DNA of 34,813 bases from a virus. Numbering within the stretch: the stretch's first letter is position 1; the number at the start of each line of letters is the position of its first letter. A model generated the notes under the pieces. The model saw only the letters and a program-made list of their open reading frames with translations, was not told the DNA's origin and did not search any database. Below, in pieces: positions 6,645-13,183 of the stretch. Position numbers and translations under genes: made by a program. The stretch covers positions 1-34,813 of the IMG/VR virus record IMGVR_UViG_3300030060_005610. One strand, 5' to 3'.

Positions 6645-7600
6645 ACTTGATTTCCCCAAACATCCCAATCATCTACTTTTTTTCTGCTAAAAAGTTCAAT
6701 TTTATTGCTATAAGGATATAAGGTATTTATTATTTCTCTAAATTCTTCAGGTTTTTCACTATGTTTATTTGTTTTTTCAATACTTTGTACACTATCAAAA
6801 AGTTTAATATTTTGAGGCGTATAGCTTCCTCTAGTACAAATTAATAAAAATTCATGCCTTACGGAGTTGTAATGCCCCATATTATGTTTTACTTTATCCC
6901 ATACAAATGAAGATTTGTAATTAAATCCCCAAGCATTAATGACTAAAAAGGTATCTTCAAGAAGTGGTGATGTAGTCCATAAAAATAAAATAGAATTTTT
7001 ATCTGCTATCTCACCTATATCTAATTCACAAAGTTCATCTATTGACATCGTAGGATAATGTTTTTCTGCACCACCTAATTTTTCTGTATTTTGTTGATCA
7101 TTATATTTCCATGGTGGATCAGCATATATAACTTGATAAATACCTTCAACCTGTTGAGGATTAGATTTTTTAATTTCTTCTATTTTTTCTTGCCTTTCTA
7201 TCTGCCTTGCTACTCTTATTGCTCCACTAGTAGATAGCTCTTTTTCAACCTCTAAATAATTTTCAAACTTTTCTTCAGGTATGTTTGCTATTTTTTGCCA
7301 TCTTGACGATTGATTTTTAGAAATACCCATGTTTTTTAGCGCAGGAGCAACGGTACCAGCCTGGTACCGTTGATATTCTCCTGGTTTTTGCAATTCAGTT
7401 TCCTTTAATAGTTCTCCTGCTCTTCTTTCGGCACGAAGTTTAATTTCTTCTGCCTTTCTTATAACTTCTGGCGACTCTTTAGCTTGTTTTAAGGCATACC
7501 TATAAGCCTCAGCTTTATCTCGCAGTTGTTTTATCTCATCTACAGAATGACACTCTACTACTGCGTTTTTCATTTTATTCCATAATATTAACTCACTCAT
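6641..7600 (-). CDS. MT-A70-family adenine-N6 DNA methyltransferase
   Basis: A 319-aa protein in two parts. Residues 1-150 are mainly helical and charged, with the segments AEEIKLRAERRAGELL and GISKNQSSRWQKIANIPEE that often precede phage MT-A70 enzymes and may bind DNA. Residues 150-319 form the methyltransferase domain, with VIYADPPWKY (DPPW at 161-164), FLWTTSPLLE, NYKSSFVWDK, GHYNSVRHEFLL and the HSEKPEEF segment typical of the family. It would methylate adenine N6, perhaps to evade host restriction. It is coupled upstream and downstream by overlaps. The coding sequence contains a 25-nt perfect palindrome at 7348-7372. Confidence 0.9.
   Translation of the reverse strand: MSELILWNKMKNAVVECHSVDEIKQLRDKAEAYRYALKQAKESPEVIRKAEEIKLRAERRAGELLKETELQKPGEYQRYQAGTVAPALKNMGISKNQSSRWQKIANIPEEKFENYLEVEKELSTSGAIRVARQIERQEKIEEIKKSNPQQVEGIYQVIYADPPWKYNDQQNTEKLGGAEKHYPTMSIDELCELDIGEIADKNSILFLWTTSPLLEDTFLVINAWGFNYKSSFVWDKVKHNMGHYNSVRHEFLLICTRGSYTPQNIKLFDSVQSIEKTNKHSEKPEEFREIINTLYPYSNKIELFSRKKVDDWDVWGNQV
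7348..7372. repeat. Perfect 12-bp inverted repeat with 1-bp centre
   Basis: CAACGGTACCAG, a single C, then CTGGTACCGTTG. The arms are exactly complementary and each holds GGTACC. It lies inside the methyltransferase gene, encoding part of RYQAGTVAP, and is far more GC-rich than the flanks. It can form a cruciform or an mRNA hairpin. Its role is unknown. Confidence 0.85.
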
Positions 7601-7895
7601 TGTTTTCCTTGCATTTTTTGCATATTTTTTTTGTTTTTCCTAATGATGTAATATCGTAATACATCAATTCCTTGTTTAAATTCATGAACATAGGTGGTAT
7701 TTCCCATACTTTCTTACATTTTGTACAGTATCTAAGTTTTTTATCGACTGAAGGCTCTTGTTGGCGTTCATGCTTTCGATGAGTGTCGTGCCTTGATGGA
7801 TATAAGTCTTGAAAATAGTCATTAACCCACCATCCGTTTGGAAACTTTGGACATAATTTTTCTAATTTCTTCTGGAGATGCAGATCGTTCTTCAT
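7593..7895 (-). CDS. Small zinc-ribbon-like protein
   Basis: The frame holds CTKCKKVWE and, about 35 residues later, CKKCKENNE at the end, a two-pair zinc-binding layout common in small phage proteins. The N-terminal part has KLCPKFPNGWWVNDYFQDLY. The start is uncertain: the ATG at 7895 (about 100 aa) and another at 7949 both lie inside the end of the replication-protein gene and lack a good ribosome site. The stop overlaps the methyltransferase start by eight bases. Function unknown. Confidence 0.6.
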   Translation of the reverse strand: MKNDLHLQKKLEKLCPKFPNGWWVNDYFQDLYPSRHDTHRKHERQQEPSVDKKLRYCTKCKKVWEIPPMFMNLNKELMYYDITSLGKTKKICKKCKENNE

Positions 7896-8574
7896 ATTTT
7901 TGTTGTTGTTTACGAAATTGTCGTCTTTCTTTCTGCATTTTCTCATCACTCAAATCTACAATATTATTTTTATTATTTTCCATATTATTTTTATTCCAGT
8001 TTCCTGCCGCCATATGCCAATTCCTCATCTTATTCTTACCTACCATCCAACCTTTAGACTCGTAAAAGTAATAAAACTTTTCTGCTTGGTTCTTAAAGTC
8101 AGGATATTTCATTTTTTTAAAGTAATTTATAATTTCATCTAAGCTTGGACTTTTAAACCTAACATCCTTTTTAACTTTAACTTGATCCTTATCCTTATCT
8201 TTATCTTTAACTCCTAATGAAGAGTTGTTTAAGGGTTGATTAAGAGTTGAATTTATAATATTATGTTTAGTTAAAATACCTATAACAGACTTATGTGCAT
8301 TAACATTAGGATTTAAAGTTCCGTATTGAAATTCACAAAAATCATTTAACCAATATTTTTTATCACTTATTTTTATAATTTGCTTTTCAAAGCTTTTTGG
8401 TAGTTTTGTAACCTGGAAGCCAACCATAAACGAGGTCAGCTTCCAATTTACTTCCCAAATACCTGCATGATCGCAAGAATCGGTCATATATATCCACAAA
8501 AGCTTATCTTTAGGCTCTAAGTCCATAAACCAAGACTTGTTCCATTTTTGAGTATCTGTGAATCGTTTAGCCAT
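7822..8574 (-). CDS. Replication initiator-like protein (winged-helix/DnaD-like)
   Basis: A 250-aa protein whose start, MAKRFTDTQKWNKSWFMDL with LLWIYMTDSCDHAGIWEVN, matches the N-terminal winged-helix domain of phage replisome-organiser proteins. A low-complexity charged linker (DKDKDKDQVKVKKD, near 123-136) leads to a second domain with YFYESKGWMVGKNKMRNW and WHMAAGNWNKNN, the pattern seen at the C-terminus of such initiators. The tail is basic. It probably binds the phage origin and recruits host helicase, since no phage helicase or polymerase was found. Its TAA overlaps no conserved feature; its ATG overlaps the SSB-like stop by one base. Confidence 0.7.
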   Translation of the reverse strand: MAKRFTDTQKWNKSWFMDLEPKDKLLWIYMTDSCDHAGIWEVNWKLTSFMVGFQVTKLPKSFEKQIIKISDKKYWLNDFCEFQYGTLNPNVNAHKSVIGILTKHNIINSTLNQPLNNSSLGVKDKDKDKDQVKVKKDVRFKSPSLDEIINYFKKMKYPDFKNQAEKFYYFYESKGWMVGKNKMRNWHMAAGNWNKNNMENNKNNIVDLSDEKMQKERRQFRKQQQKYEERSASPEEIRKIMSKVSKRMVG

Positions 8575-8804
8575 TAGAATGGCATTCCATCATCTTCGGA
8601 CTTTAAATTATCAGCTAAATTTATACTTAGAGATAAGAAAGCTTTGCCACTATTTGTAGCAACTTTTTTCCAAGCAGCGATGCGAAATTCTGCACCATCT
8701 ACATTTAGCTTACCTGTCATATCAGGCTTTTTATCGTCTGGATTATTTGTGTCTTTTCCGTCATTTACAAATAAAACACCTTTGTTTGTGTTGTCATATT
8801 CCAT
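8574..8804 (-). CDS. SSB-like protein with acidic DDGMPF tail
   Basis: A 76-aa protein with the core KPDMTGKLNVDGAEFRIAAW and GKAFLSLSINL, a beta-strand pattern like small phage single-strand DNA-binding or DUF736-type proteins. It ends EDDGMPF, closely resembling the DDDIPF tail by which bacterial SSB recruits partner proteins. It is much shorter than bacterial SSB (about 170 aa), so it may be a minimal OB-fold. It sits between an initiator-like gene and the ERF gene, which supports a replication/recombination role. An AGGAG site precedes the ATG. Confidence 0.65.
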   Translation of the reverse strand: MEYDNTNKGVLFVNDGKDTNNPDDKKPDMTGKLNVDGAEFRIAAWKKVATNSGKAFLSLSINLADNLKSEDDGMPF

Positions 8805-8813
8805 TTTATCTCC

Positions 8814-9071
8814 TTATGATTTTGACATTTCTGTGCCATTCATGGCAGTTTTTAAATAGGCATTTACTTTTAGCTTAACTTGTTCATCGGTTTCGTACAT
8901 TAACATTTGTTGCATGGTGCTTTGTAATAAGCAACCAAATAGCATATGTGCATTATCTTCATCAAAATATTCAAACTTATCATTTGTAATAATATAATTC
9001 ATAAATCTAACATTTTCTTTGTGAATACCATGTGCGGCTATGTTATATTTCATATTTTCTTCTAACTCCAT
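8814..9071 (-). CDS. Hypothetical protein (85 aa)
   Basis: A predominantly helical, acidic 85-aa protein with a Met- and Gln-rich segment (LLQSTMQQMLMYETDEQVKL). A GGAG site precedes the ATG. It is in the replication operon between the ERF and SSB-like genes. I do not recognise it; an accessory to annealing or an inhibitor protein are both possible. Confidence 0.65.
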   Translation of the reverse strand: MELEENMKYNIAAHGIHKENVRFMNYIITNDKFEYFDEDNAHMLFGCLLQSTMQQMLMYETDEQVKLKVNAYLKTAMNGTEMSKS

Positions 9072-9086
9072 AATTACTCCTTTAAT

Positions 9087-9563
9087 TTATAATTCGTTTA
9101 TATCGAATTGTATTTTCTTTTTACTATAACTCTTACCTGATTTATTCAAAGGTAAATCATCTTTTGGTATAGACATTTCATTGCCATCATCATCTTTTTG
9201 TCCAAGTCCAAGCATCGCAGTTAGTAAATATCTTCTACCATATGTCATAGCTTGTCCAACTGTATGAGGTGTTACGTTACCTTTTCTATCTTTGACAGGC
9301 ATCATTATTTCTGATGACAACATTTGACCTGATGTGTGCATTAATTTGCAAGTGACCAGGAAGACACCATCGCGCCATTCTGATCCTTGTGTAACTGATA
9401 AGCCATACTTAGGTAGTATTTCAAGACTTGTTTCTAAAACTGCTTTTAAGTCTGCATAGTCTGAACCAAAATGTGGATTCTTTGAATTTTTTACAACTCC
9501 ATTTACTAACTCTTTTTGAGCTTCCATTAATGCAGTTGCTATTTCGTTTAAGTAATTTGTCAT
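9087..9563 (-). CDS. erf: ERF-family single-strand annealing protein
   Basis: A 158-aa protein with the diagnostic ERF pattern: an N-terminal helix with MEAQKELVNGVVKNSKNPHF, then YADLKAVLETSLEILPKYGL, a beta segment (GVFLVTCKLMHTSGQ), and GQAMTYGRRYLLTAMLGLGQ followed by KDDDGNE. ERF proteins (phage P22 type) anneal complementary single strands and help circularise or recombine phage DNA. The C-terminus is a short basic tail. AGGAAAT precedes the ATG. It is the first large gene downstream of the array of tiny genes and probably central to genome replication by recombination. Confidence 0.92.
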   Translation of the reverse strand: MTNYLNEIATALMEAQKELVNGVVKNSKNPHFGSDYADLKAVLETSLEILPKYGLSVTQGSEWRDGVFLVTCKLMHTSGQMLSSEIMMPVKDRKGNVTPHTVGQAMTYGRRYLLTAMLGLGQKDDDGNEMSIPKDDLPLNKSGKSYSKKKIQFDINEL

Positions 9564-9654
9564 TTATTTCCTTTCATTTGTAAGTAACCTACAAATACAT
9601 CTATATTTGTATGGTAGTTTTAATGTTAATTCCTTTCATTGTTTATCGAAGAAC

Positions 9655-9684
9655 AAGAGCCTTTCATTAGGCTCTTTTTCTTTT
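9655..9684 (+). terminator. Hairpin followed by T-rich run, antisense to the operon
   Basis: AAGAGCC (9655-9661) pairs with GGCTCTT (9670-9676) around an eight-base loop, followed by TTTCTTTT on the plus strand. The T-run is on the plus strand although all nearby genes are on the minus strand; read leftward the hairpin is followed by a weaker GTTCTTC. It could stop antisense transcripts or attenuate the leftward operon before erf. Confidence 0.5.
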
Positions 9685-9709
9685 CAAAATAATATCCTTA
9701 TTTATAATT

Positions 9710-9835
9710 CTAACTTGCATAGTTTTTTATCAAATCTATCAATTTTTGTTTGATAGTAATATTATCTTTTGCAGTTTTAACTTTTAGTTTAGTCCATAAG
9801 TCAGAATCAACTTGCAGTAAATATTTTTTATCCAT
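9710..9835 (-). CDS. Small ribbon-helix-helix-like protein (41 aa)
   Basis: A 41-codon frame: MDKKYLLQVDSDLWTKLKVK, then TAKDNITIKQKLIDLIKNYA and a final Ser. The strand (YLLQV), a first helix (DSDLWTKLKVKTAK) and a second helix (TIKQKLIDLIKNY) match a minimal Arc/CopG-type DNA-binding fold. A GAAAGGAATAAA leader precedes the ATG. It could be a transcriptional regulator of the early region. Confidence 0.65.
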   Translation of the reverse strand: MDKKYLLQVDSDLWTKLKVKTAKDNITIKQKLIDLIKNYAS

Positions 9836-9846
9836 TTTATTCCTTT

Positions 9847-10101
9847 CTATATTATGTCTGTTAATATCCAAGATGTTTGTCTTTGTCGAGGCAGTCTTGC
9901 AACTTTCTTTACTTGGACTATACTATCTTGTCGCATACTACGAAACTCACGTTCATAGCTACTGCTGCTACCTAGTCTTTTTCCAAACCTCTGTAAACCT
10001 TCAAAGCTTAAGTCTTGTATGTCAGACGTTCTAAAGGTCTTTTCTCCAATACTTTCTTTAACCTGGTAGAGGTAATTTAATATATGCTTTCTGATTGTCA
10101 T
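9847..10101 (-). CDS. Winged-helix-like small protein (84 aa)
   Basis: An 84-aa protein starting MTIRKHILNYLYQVKE, with a helix-turn-helix-like stretch (FRTSDIQDLSFEGLQRFGKR) and a basic wing region (VKKVARLPRQRQTSW). The layout resembles small phage winged-helix DNA-binding proteins, and is similar in shape to the 158-aa protein at 11669-12145. AAAGGATAAAC precedes the ATG. Target unknown. Confidence 0.55.
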   Translation of the reverse strand: MTIRKHILNYLYQVKESIGEKTFRTSDIQDLSFEGLQRFGKRLGSSSSYEREFRSMRQDSIVQVKKVARLPRQRQTSWILTDII

Positions 10102-10114
10102 TGTTTATCCTTTC

Positions 10115-10252
10115 TTATTTTATAGTTCTAAATATGAAATATATCTTGTCCATTATATCGTAAATCAATACTAACATACTTAAATTAGTTATCAAAATTA
10201 TAATAATAATTATAAGTATAAAAGTAAAATATTTATCAATTTTATAATTCAT
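10115..10252 (-). CDS. Single-pass membrane microprotein (45 aa)
   Basis: Starts MNYKIDKYFTF, followed by a very hydrophobic stretch of about 20 residues (residues 9-31, dominated by Ile and Leu) and a short charged end. It overlaps the end of the 61-aa gene by 11 bases. No clear ribosome site, so translation may be coupled. Function unknown. Confidence 0.45.
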   Translation of the reverse strand: MNYKIDKYFTFILIIIIIILITNLSMLVLIYDIMDKIYFIFRTIK

Positions 10253-10427
10253 CGATATACCATTTTTCTTTAAATTGATCTATCTGTGATTTGATGTATG
10301 ATGGATTAGAGTTATGATCTATATCTAAACATATTTTTAGCAATTCGTAAAATTTAGTTTGATATTCACATAATATTAAGTCCATATCAGTCATCTCATC
10401 TGATTTAGTACCAAAAGTCATTTTCAT
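10242..10427 (-). CDS. Hypothetical protein (61 aa)
   Basis: I choose the ATG at 10427 because AAGGAG lies six bases upstream; an in-frame ATG at 10442 would place that site inside the coding sequence. The protein is helical and acidic (DLILCEYQTKFYELLKICLD). It overlaps the zinc-knuckle gene upstream by 23 bases. Family not recognised. Confidence 0.55.
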   Translation of the reverse strand: MKMTFGTKSDEMTDMDLILCEYQTKFYELLKICLDIDHNSNPSYIKSQIDQFKEKWYIDEL

Positions 10428-10542
10428 CGTAATCTCCTTCATCTTTTAGTTTTTTAACATAGCAAGTTGAACAAAATAACTCTGTTCCTTCTGATATACT
10501 TGCTTTTGATTCGTAACAAGTGTCGCACAATGCTTCGTTCAT
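10405..10542 (-). CDS. Zinc-knuckle microprotein (45 aa)
   Basis: A 45-codon frame starting MNEALCDTCYES, with a second pair at FCSTCY. Two CxxC pairs 15 residues apart make a plausible minimal zinc ribbon. The C-terminus is acidic and aromatic (DYDENDFWY). GGAGGA directly precedes the ATG, a strong site, and the start overlaps the upstream stop (ATGA). Possible nucleic-acid or protein binding. Confidence 0.62.
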   Translation of the reverse strand: MNEALCDTCYESKASISEGTELFCSTCYVKKLKDEGDYDENDFWY

Positions 10543-10685
10543 TTTTCCTCCTCAAATACATTTTCTAATATGTCAAATATTGCCACGTCATTTAACAACA
10601 TTGCTCCGTCATTCCAAATCCTGGATTCGGTTAGTGCCGCCTCAAATTCTTTTTTAAGTTTTTTGTATGTATTTTGTTGATTCAT
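10539..10685 (-). CDS. Hypothetical small protein (48 aa)
   Basis: Begins MNQQNTYKKLKKEFEAALTE and ends NVFEEEK; helical and acidic. The GAAAGGATAAACA leader is shared with neighbours. ATGA overlap with the zinc-knuckle gene shows coupling. Function unknown. Confidence 0.55.
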   Translation of the reverse strand: MNQQNTYKKLKKEFEAALTESRIWNDGAMLLNDVAIFDILENVFEEEK

Positions 10686-10717
10686 TGTTTATCCTTTCTA
10701 AAAATTATTTAGTGTTT

Positions 10718-10900
10718 TTATAATTTATACTTTTCAATTTTAACATCATCATAGCCATCTTGTATATATTGATTTGCCAAATCTTCTGCTTGTTTTTTAT
10801 GCATATAATAATCATTAATTTCTGTGCCGCCAATCCATACACTATAGCCTACAAATTTCCATATTGCTTTGTTATGTTTAAAAAAACTTTTTTCTTTCAT
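10718..10900 (-). CDS. Hypothetical protein (60 aa)
   Basis: A 60-aa basic protein with an aromatic centre (AIWKFVGYSVWIGGTEINDY) and the helix MHKKQAEDLANQYIQDGYDD, a shape seen in small phage proteins that form an alpha-beta fold. AAAGGAAAAAC precedes the ATG. No family recognised. Confidence 0.55.
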   Translation of the reverse strand: MKEKSFFKHNKAIWKFVGYSVWIGGTEINDYYMHKKQAEDLANQYIQDGYDDVKIEKYKL

Positions 10901-10936
10901 TTGTTTTTCCTTTCATTTTTAAAATTATTTGTGTTT

Positions 10937-11143
10937 TTATAATTTATCTAATTGTTTAAGTGTACCTTTAAAAATTGGTATTTCTTTATACTGATTTGCA
11001 ACGACATCTATAGTTTTTATACTATACTCTATACCTTCAATAATACCTTCGTTTATGTGTTGTTCTTTAAGGTTAATAGGTTTATCATCGTTTTTAACCT
11101 CATTAAGATAGTCGTTTAATAGTCTTTTAATTTCATCTAACAT
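10937..11143 (-). CDS. Hypothetical helical protein (68 aa)
   Basis: Acidic-to-neutral helical protein with N-terminal MLDEIKRLLNDYLNEVKNDD and a second helix around IIEGIEYSIKTIDVVANQYK; a helical hairpin is likely. GAAAGGATAAAAA leader. Function unknown. Confidence 0.55.
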   Translation of the reverse strand: MLDEIKRLLNDYLNEVKNDDKPINLKEQHINEGIIEGIEYSIKTIDVVANQYKEIPIFKGTLKQLDKL

Positions 11144-11212
11144 TTTTTATCCTTTCAAAATATGAAGTAATATTTATAATTAAAATTATTAATATAATTT
11201 ATAATATACAAG

Positions 11213-11368
11213 TTATTTATAAACTTGGATAACATCACCATTTTTTAAAGTATATGATCCGTCAAAATTTGTTTTGACAATATGTTTTTTAATTTCTTGG
11301 AATTGCTTATTCGTAAAGTCTATATGTATTTTATCTGCATTTTTTAAGTATATGCTACATTTTATCAT
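11213..11368 (-). CDS. Hypothetical small protein (51 aa)
   Basis: A 51-codon frame starting MIKCSIYLKNADKIHIDFTN and ending GSYTLKNGDVIQVYK. The alternation of short strands around one helix suggests a small beta-rich fold. It carries the repeated AAAGGATAATTTAAAATG leader. Function unknown. Confidence 0.55.
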   Translation of the reverse strand: MIKCSIYLKNADKIHIDFTNKQFQEIKKHIVKTNFDGSYTLKNGDVIQVYK

Positions 11369-11387
11369 TTTAAATTATCCTTTTTAT

Positions 11388-11630
11388 TTATTGTTTTTTT
11401 TTATGCAATTTAGTATAATAATTAATTGATTTGCCCATTTTATCAAACCAATCATTATATTCATAATAATTATAATGTTTATCTAATTCATAGGCAAATA
11501 ACTCTATGTGAGTATCAAATATTTCGTTATCATATTTAATTTTCTGATCTATTTCAATGTTTACTAAATCCTCAAAAGGTTTTAATAATTCATTATAAAT
11601 ATTACTAGCAACTTTTTTAGCTATTTTCAT
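11388..11630 (-). CDS. Hypothetical protein (80 aa)
   Basis: Mixed-charge helical protein, with a Tyr/Asn-rich stretch (DKHYNYYEYNDWFDKMGK) and a basic end (LHKKKQ). It has one of the clearest copies of the repeated leader, AGAAAGGATAATTTAAAATG. Family not recognised. Confidence 0.55.
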   Translation of the reverse strand: MKIAKKVASNIYNELLKPFEDLVNIEIDQKIKYDNEIFDTHIELFAYELDKHYNYYEYNDWFDKMGKSINYYTKLHKKKQ

Positions 11631-11668
11631 TTTAAATTATCCTTTCTATTTATAATTGTTAAAATATG

Positions 11669-12145
11669 TTATCTAACTAATTTTATGCCTAAAACATTGG
11701 CAACTTTATTTAATAATATATTTGTATAATATTTTTTATCTGTTGTCATTTCATTAACAAAGCCTTGCTCAAATAAATATTCAATAGCATCAATACATTG
11801 TTTATCATTAACATCATTTAATTGTGAATATTTAATTCTATTTAGTTCATGAAATGTTTTATTTAATGTTTTAGATAGTTTTTTATTTTGTTCGATAAAA
11901 AAATCATAGCCTTTTTTATAAGGTGTTTCAATGTTTTTAAAGCCTCTTTTGGTTATATAATATTTTTTATTATTATCTTGTTTTATAATTCCTAATCGTT
12001 TCATTTCTGTAATATTTGTACAATAATAACCTCTTGGGGCTTTGCCTTTATTGTTATTTATTTTCCAAATAATGTTTTGAAATTCAGTATATCTGAATTT
12101 ATTTTTGCCTATTTTTTTAAGTGCTTTTGTCATAATGTTTTTCAT
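11669..12145 (-). CDS. Winged-helix-like DNA-binding protein (158 aa)
   Basis: The largest member of the small-gene array. The first half (FRYTEFQNIIWKINN, RGYYCTNITEMKRLGIIKQD, KKYYITKRGF) has the helix-helix-wing pattern of a winged helix. The second half repeats a similar pattern (ECF-like helices, then GFVNEMTTDKKYYTN), suggesting a tandem fold. Highly basic and Asn/Lys-rich. It could regulate early transcription. Leader AGAAAGGATAATTTGAAATG. Confidence 0.55.
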   Translation of the reverse strand: MKNIMTKALKKIGKNKFRYTEFQNIIWKINNNKGKAPRGYYCTNITEMKRLGIIKQDNNKKYYITKRGFKNIETPYKKGYDFFIEQNKKLSKTLNKTFHELNRIKYSQLNDVNDKQCIDAIEYLFEQGFVNEMTTDKKYYTNILLNKVANVLGIKLVR

Positions 12146-12164
12146 TTCAAATTATCCTTTCTTT

Positions 12165-12287
12165 TTATAATTCTTTTTTTACAATTTCTTTACATTTTTT
12201 TGAATTACATATATTATAATAATTCAAAGTCCTATACTCTATTTTTTCATTTACTTTTGTTTTTTTACCACATATATCACAACTCAT
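12165..12287 (-). CDS. Zinc-knuckle microprotein (40 aa)
   Basis: Begins MSCDICGKKTKVNEKIEYRT and continues with CNSKKCKEIVKKEL. One CxxC and one CxxxxC pair could bind a single zinc ion. Basic. Leader AGAAAGGATAATTTTAAAAT. Similar in style to the knuckles at 10405 and 6014 but not clearly homologous. Confidence 0.58.
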   Translation of the reverse strand: MSCDICGKKTKVNEKIEYRTLNYYNICNSKKCKEIVKKEL

Positions 12288-12307
12288 TTTAAAATTATCC
12301 TTTCTAT

Positions 12308-12454
12308 TTATAAGAAATATCTTTTGTTAGTGTCTAACTTATAAGCGATGCCAAAACAAATTAATGCCGCAGGATACACAATCAAATGTTCCGATCCACT
12401 CAAAGCAAGAACAAAAAATATTGTTAATAGTGTTTTAATTATTAAGTGTTTCAT
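12308..12454 (-). CDS. Membrane microprotein (48 aa)
   Basis: Starts MKHLIIKTLLTIFFVLALSG, a hydrophobic segment that could be a signal anchor, then a second hydrophobic stretch (LIVYPAALICFGIAY) and a basic end. Probably two short membrane helices. Leader TAGAAAGATATAAAATG. Function unknown. Confidence 0.5.
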   Translation of the reverse strand: MKHLIIKTLLTIFFVLALSGSEHLIVYPAALICFGIAYKLDTNKRYFL

Positions 12455-12465
12455 TTTATATCTTT

Positions 12466-12558
12466 CTATTTTTTTAATGCTTTTTTTATTTCTTTAGCAA
12501 TTATATTGTCTATTTCTTTAATGGTTTTTTTGCTTAATGGTTTTAATTTGTGTTTCAT
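12466..12558 (-). CDS. Basic microprotein (30 aa)
   Basis: A 30-aa frame, MKHKLKPLSKKTIKEIDNII then AKEIKKALKK. A Lys-rich amphipathic helix. It has a GAAAGGGC site and a four-base overlap with the upstream gene. Shares the MKH start with its neighbour at 12454. Confidence 0.45.
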   Translation of the reverse strand: MKHKLKPLSKKTIKEIDNIIAKEIKKALKK

Positions 12559-12692
12559 TTTATGCCCTTTCTAAATATGTTTTTAAGCTTGTAATAATAC
12601 TTTTTTAATGTATATAAAATTAAACTTTCTTTATCTTGCAATAAGTTGTATTTATCCGATGAAATAAACATTTCTAATTCTTTTTTATTCAT
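12555..12692 (-). CDS. Hypothetical small protein (45 aa)
   Basis: Starts MNKKELEMFISSDKYNLLQD and ends NIFRKGIK; helical and basic at the C-terminus. TAGAAAGGATAAAAAAC leader. ATGA-coupled to the 30-aa gene. Confidence 0.5.
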   Translation of the reverse strand: MNKKELEMFISSDKYNLLQDKESLILYTLKKYYYKLKNIFRKGIK

Positions 12693-12707
12693 TGTTTTTT
12701 ATCCTTT

Positions 12708-12869
12708 CTATTTATAGTTATTTACAAAATTATCAATAATGTTTAATAACTCTTTAAATTCAATATTTTGTGTTATTTCTTTTTGATTTTCGTTTAATTC
12801 GTTTAATTCTTCATCTAATTGTGTTAAATCGTCATAAATTCTATTTATTATATTTTTTATATGATACAT
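12708..12869 (-). CDS. Coiled-coil small protein (53 aa)
   Basis: Starts MYHIKNIINRIYDDLTQLDE followed by a Glu/Asn/Leu repeat (ELNELNENQKEITQN) with heptad-like spacing, so a short coiled coil is likely. Its stop codon TAG is part of the next gene's leader. Function unknown. Confidence 0.52.
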   Translation of the reverse strand: MYHIKNIINRIYDDLTQLDEELNELNENQKEITQNIEFKELLNIIDNFVNNYK

Positions 12870-12883
12870 TTTTTATCCTTTCT

Positions 12884-13183
12884 TTAATAATTAGCTATTA
12901 TAAATTTATCTTTATTAACTCTAATAACTTGTGTATACTCCTCAAGGTCGTCAAGTGTTTTTATTTCTTCGTTTTGATATTCGTTTTGATATTCCTTAAA
13001 GTTTTCGTATTCTGTAAATTCACAACAAAATCCGATAACATCAAATATAACTTCTGTATCTGTACTTTCTTCGTATTCTTCAATATAGTCGAAAAATGCT
13101 TCTAAAGCTTCATAACTGAAGTTATTTGGTCTAATATCTAAAAAATCTCTTATAAACATTTCTTTTGTTACTATTGTTTTCAT
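12884..13183 (-). CDS. Conserved phage hypothetical protein (99 aa)
   Basis: A 99-aa acidic protein with the segments FLDIRPNNFSYEALEAFFDY, then VIFDVIGFCCEFTEYENFKE. The same order (a helix with NNFS, then an I-x-CCEF motif) occurs in hypothetical proteins of many phages of Gram-positive and marine hosts. Its role is not known to me; the acidic, DNA-mimic-like charge hints at a host-inhibitor role, but this is speculation. The ATG overlaps the upstream stop by one base. Confidence 0.65.
   Translation of the reverse strand: MKTIVTKEMFIRDFLDIRPNNFSYEALEAFFDYIEEYEESTDTEVIFDVIGFCCEFTEYENFKEYQNEYQNEEIKTLDDLEEYTQVIRVNKDKFIIANY

Noticed and set aside
12770-13105. 111-codon plus-strand frame rich in Phe, Leu and Ile
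   Set aside because: Apparent membrane protein arises from translating the opposite strand of AT-rich genes; the minus-strand genes here have ribosome sites and coupling.
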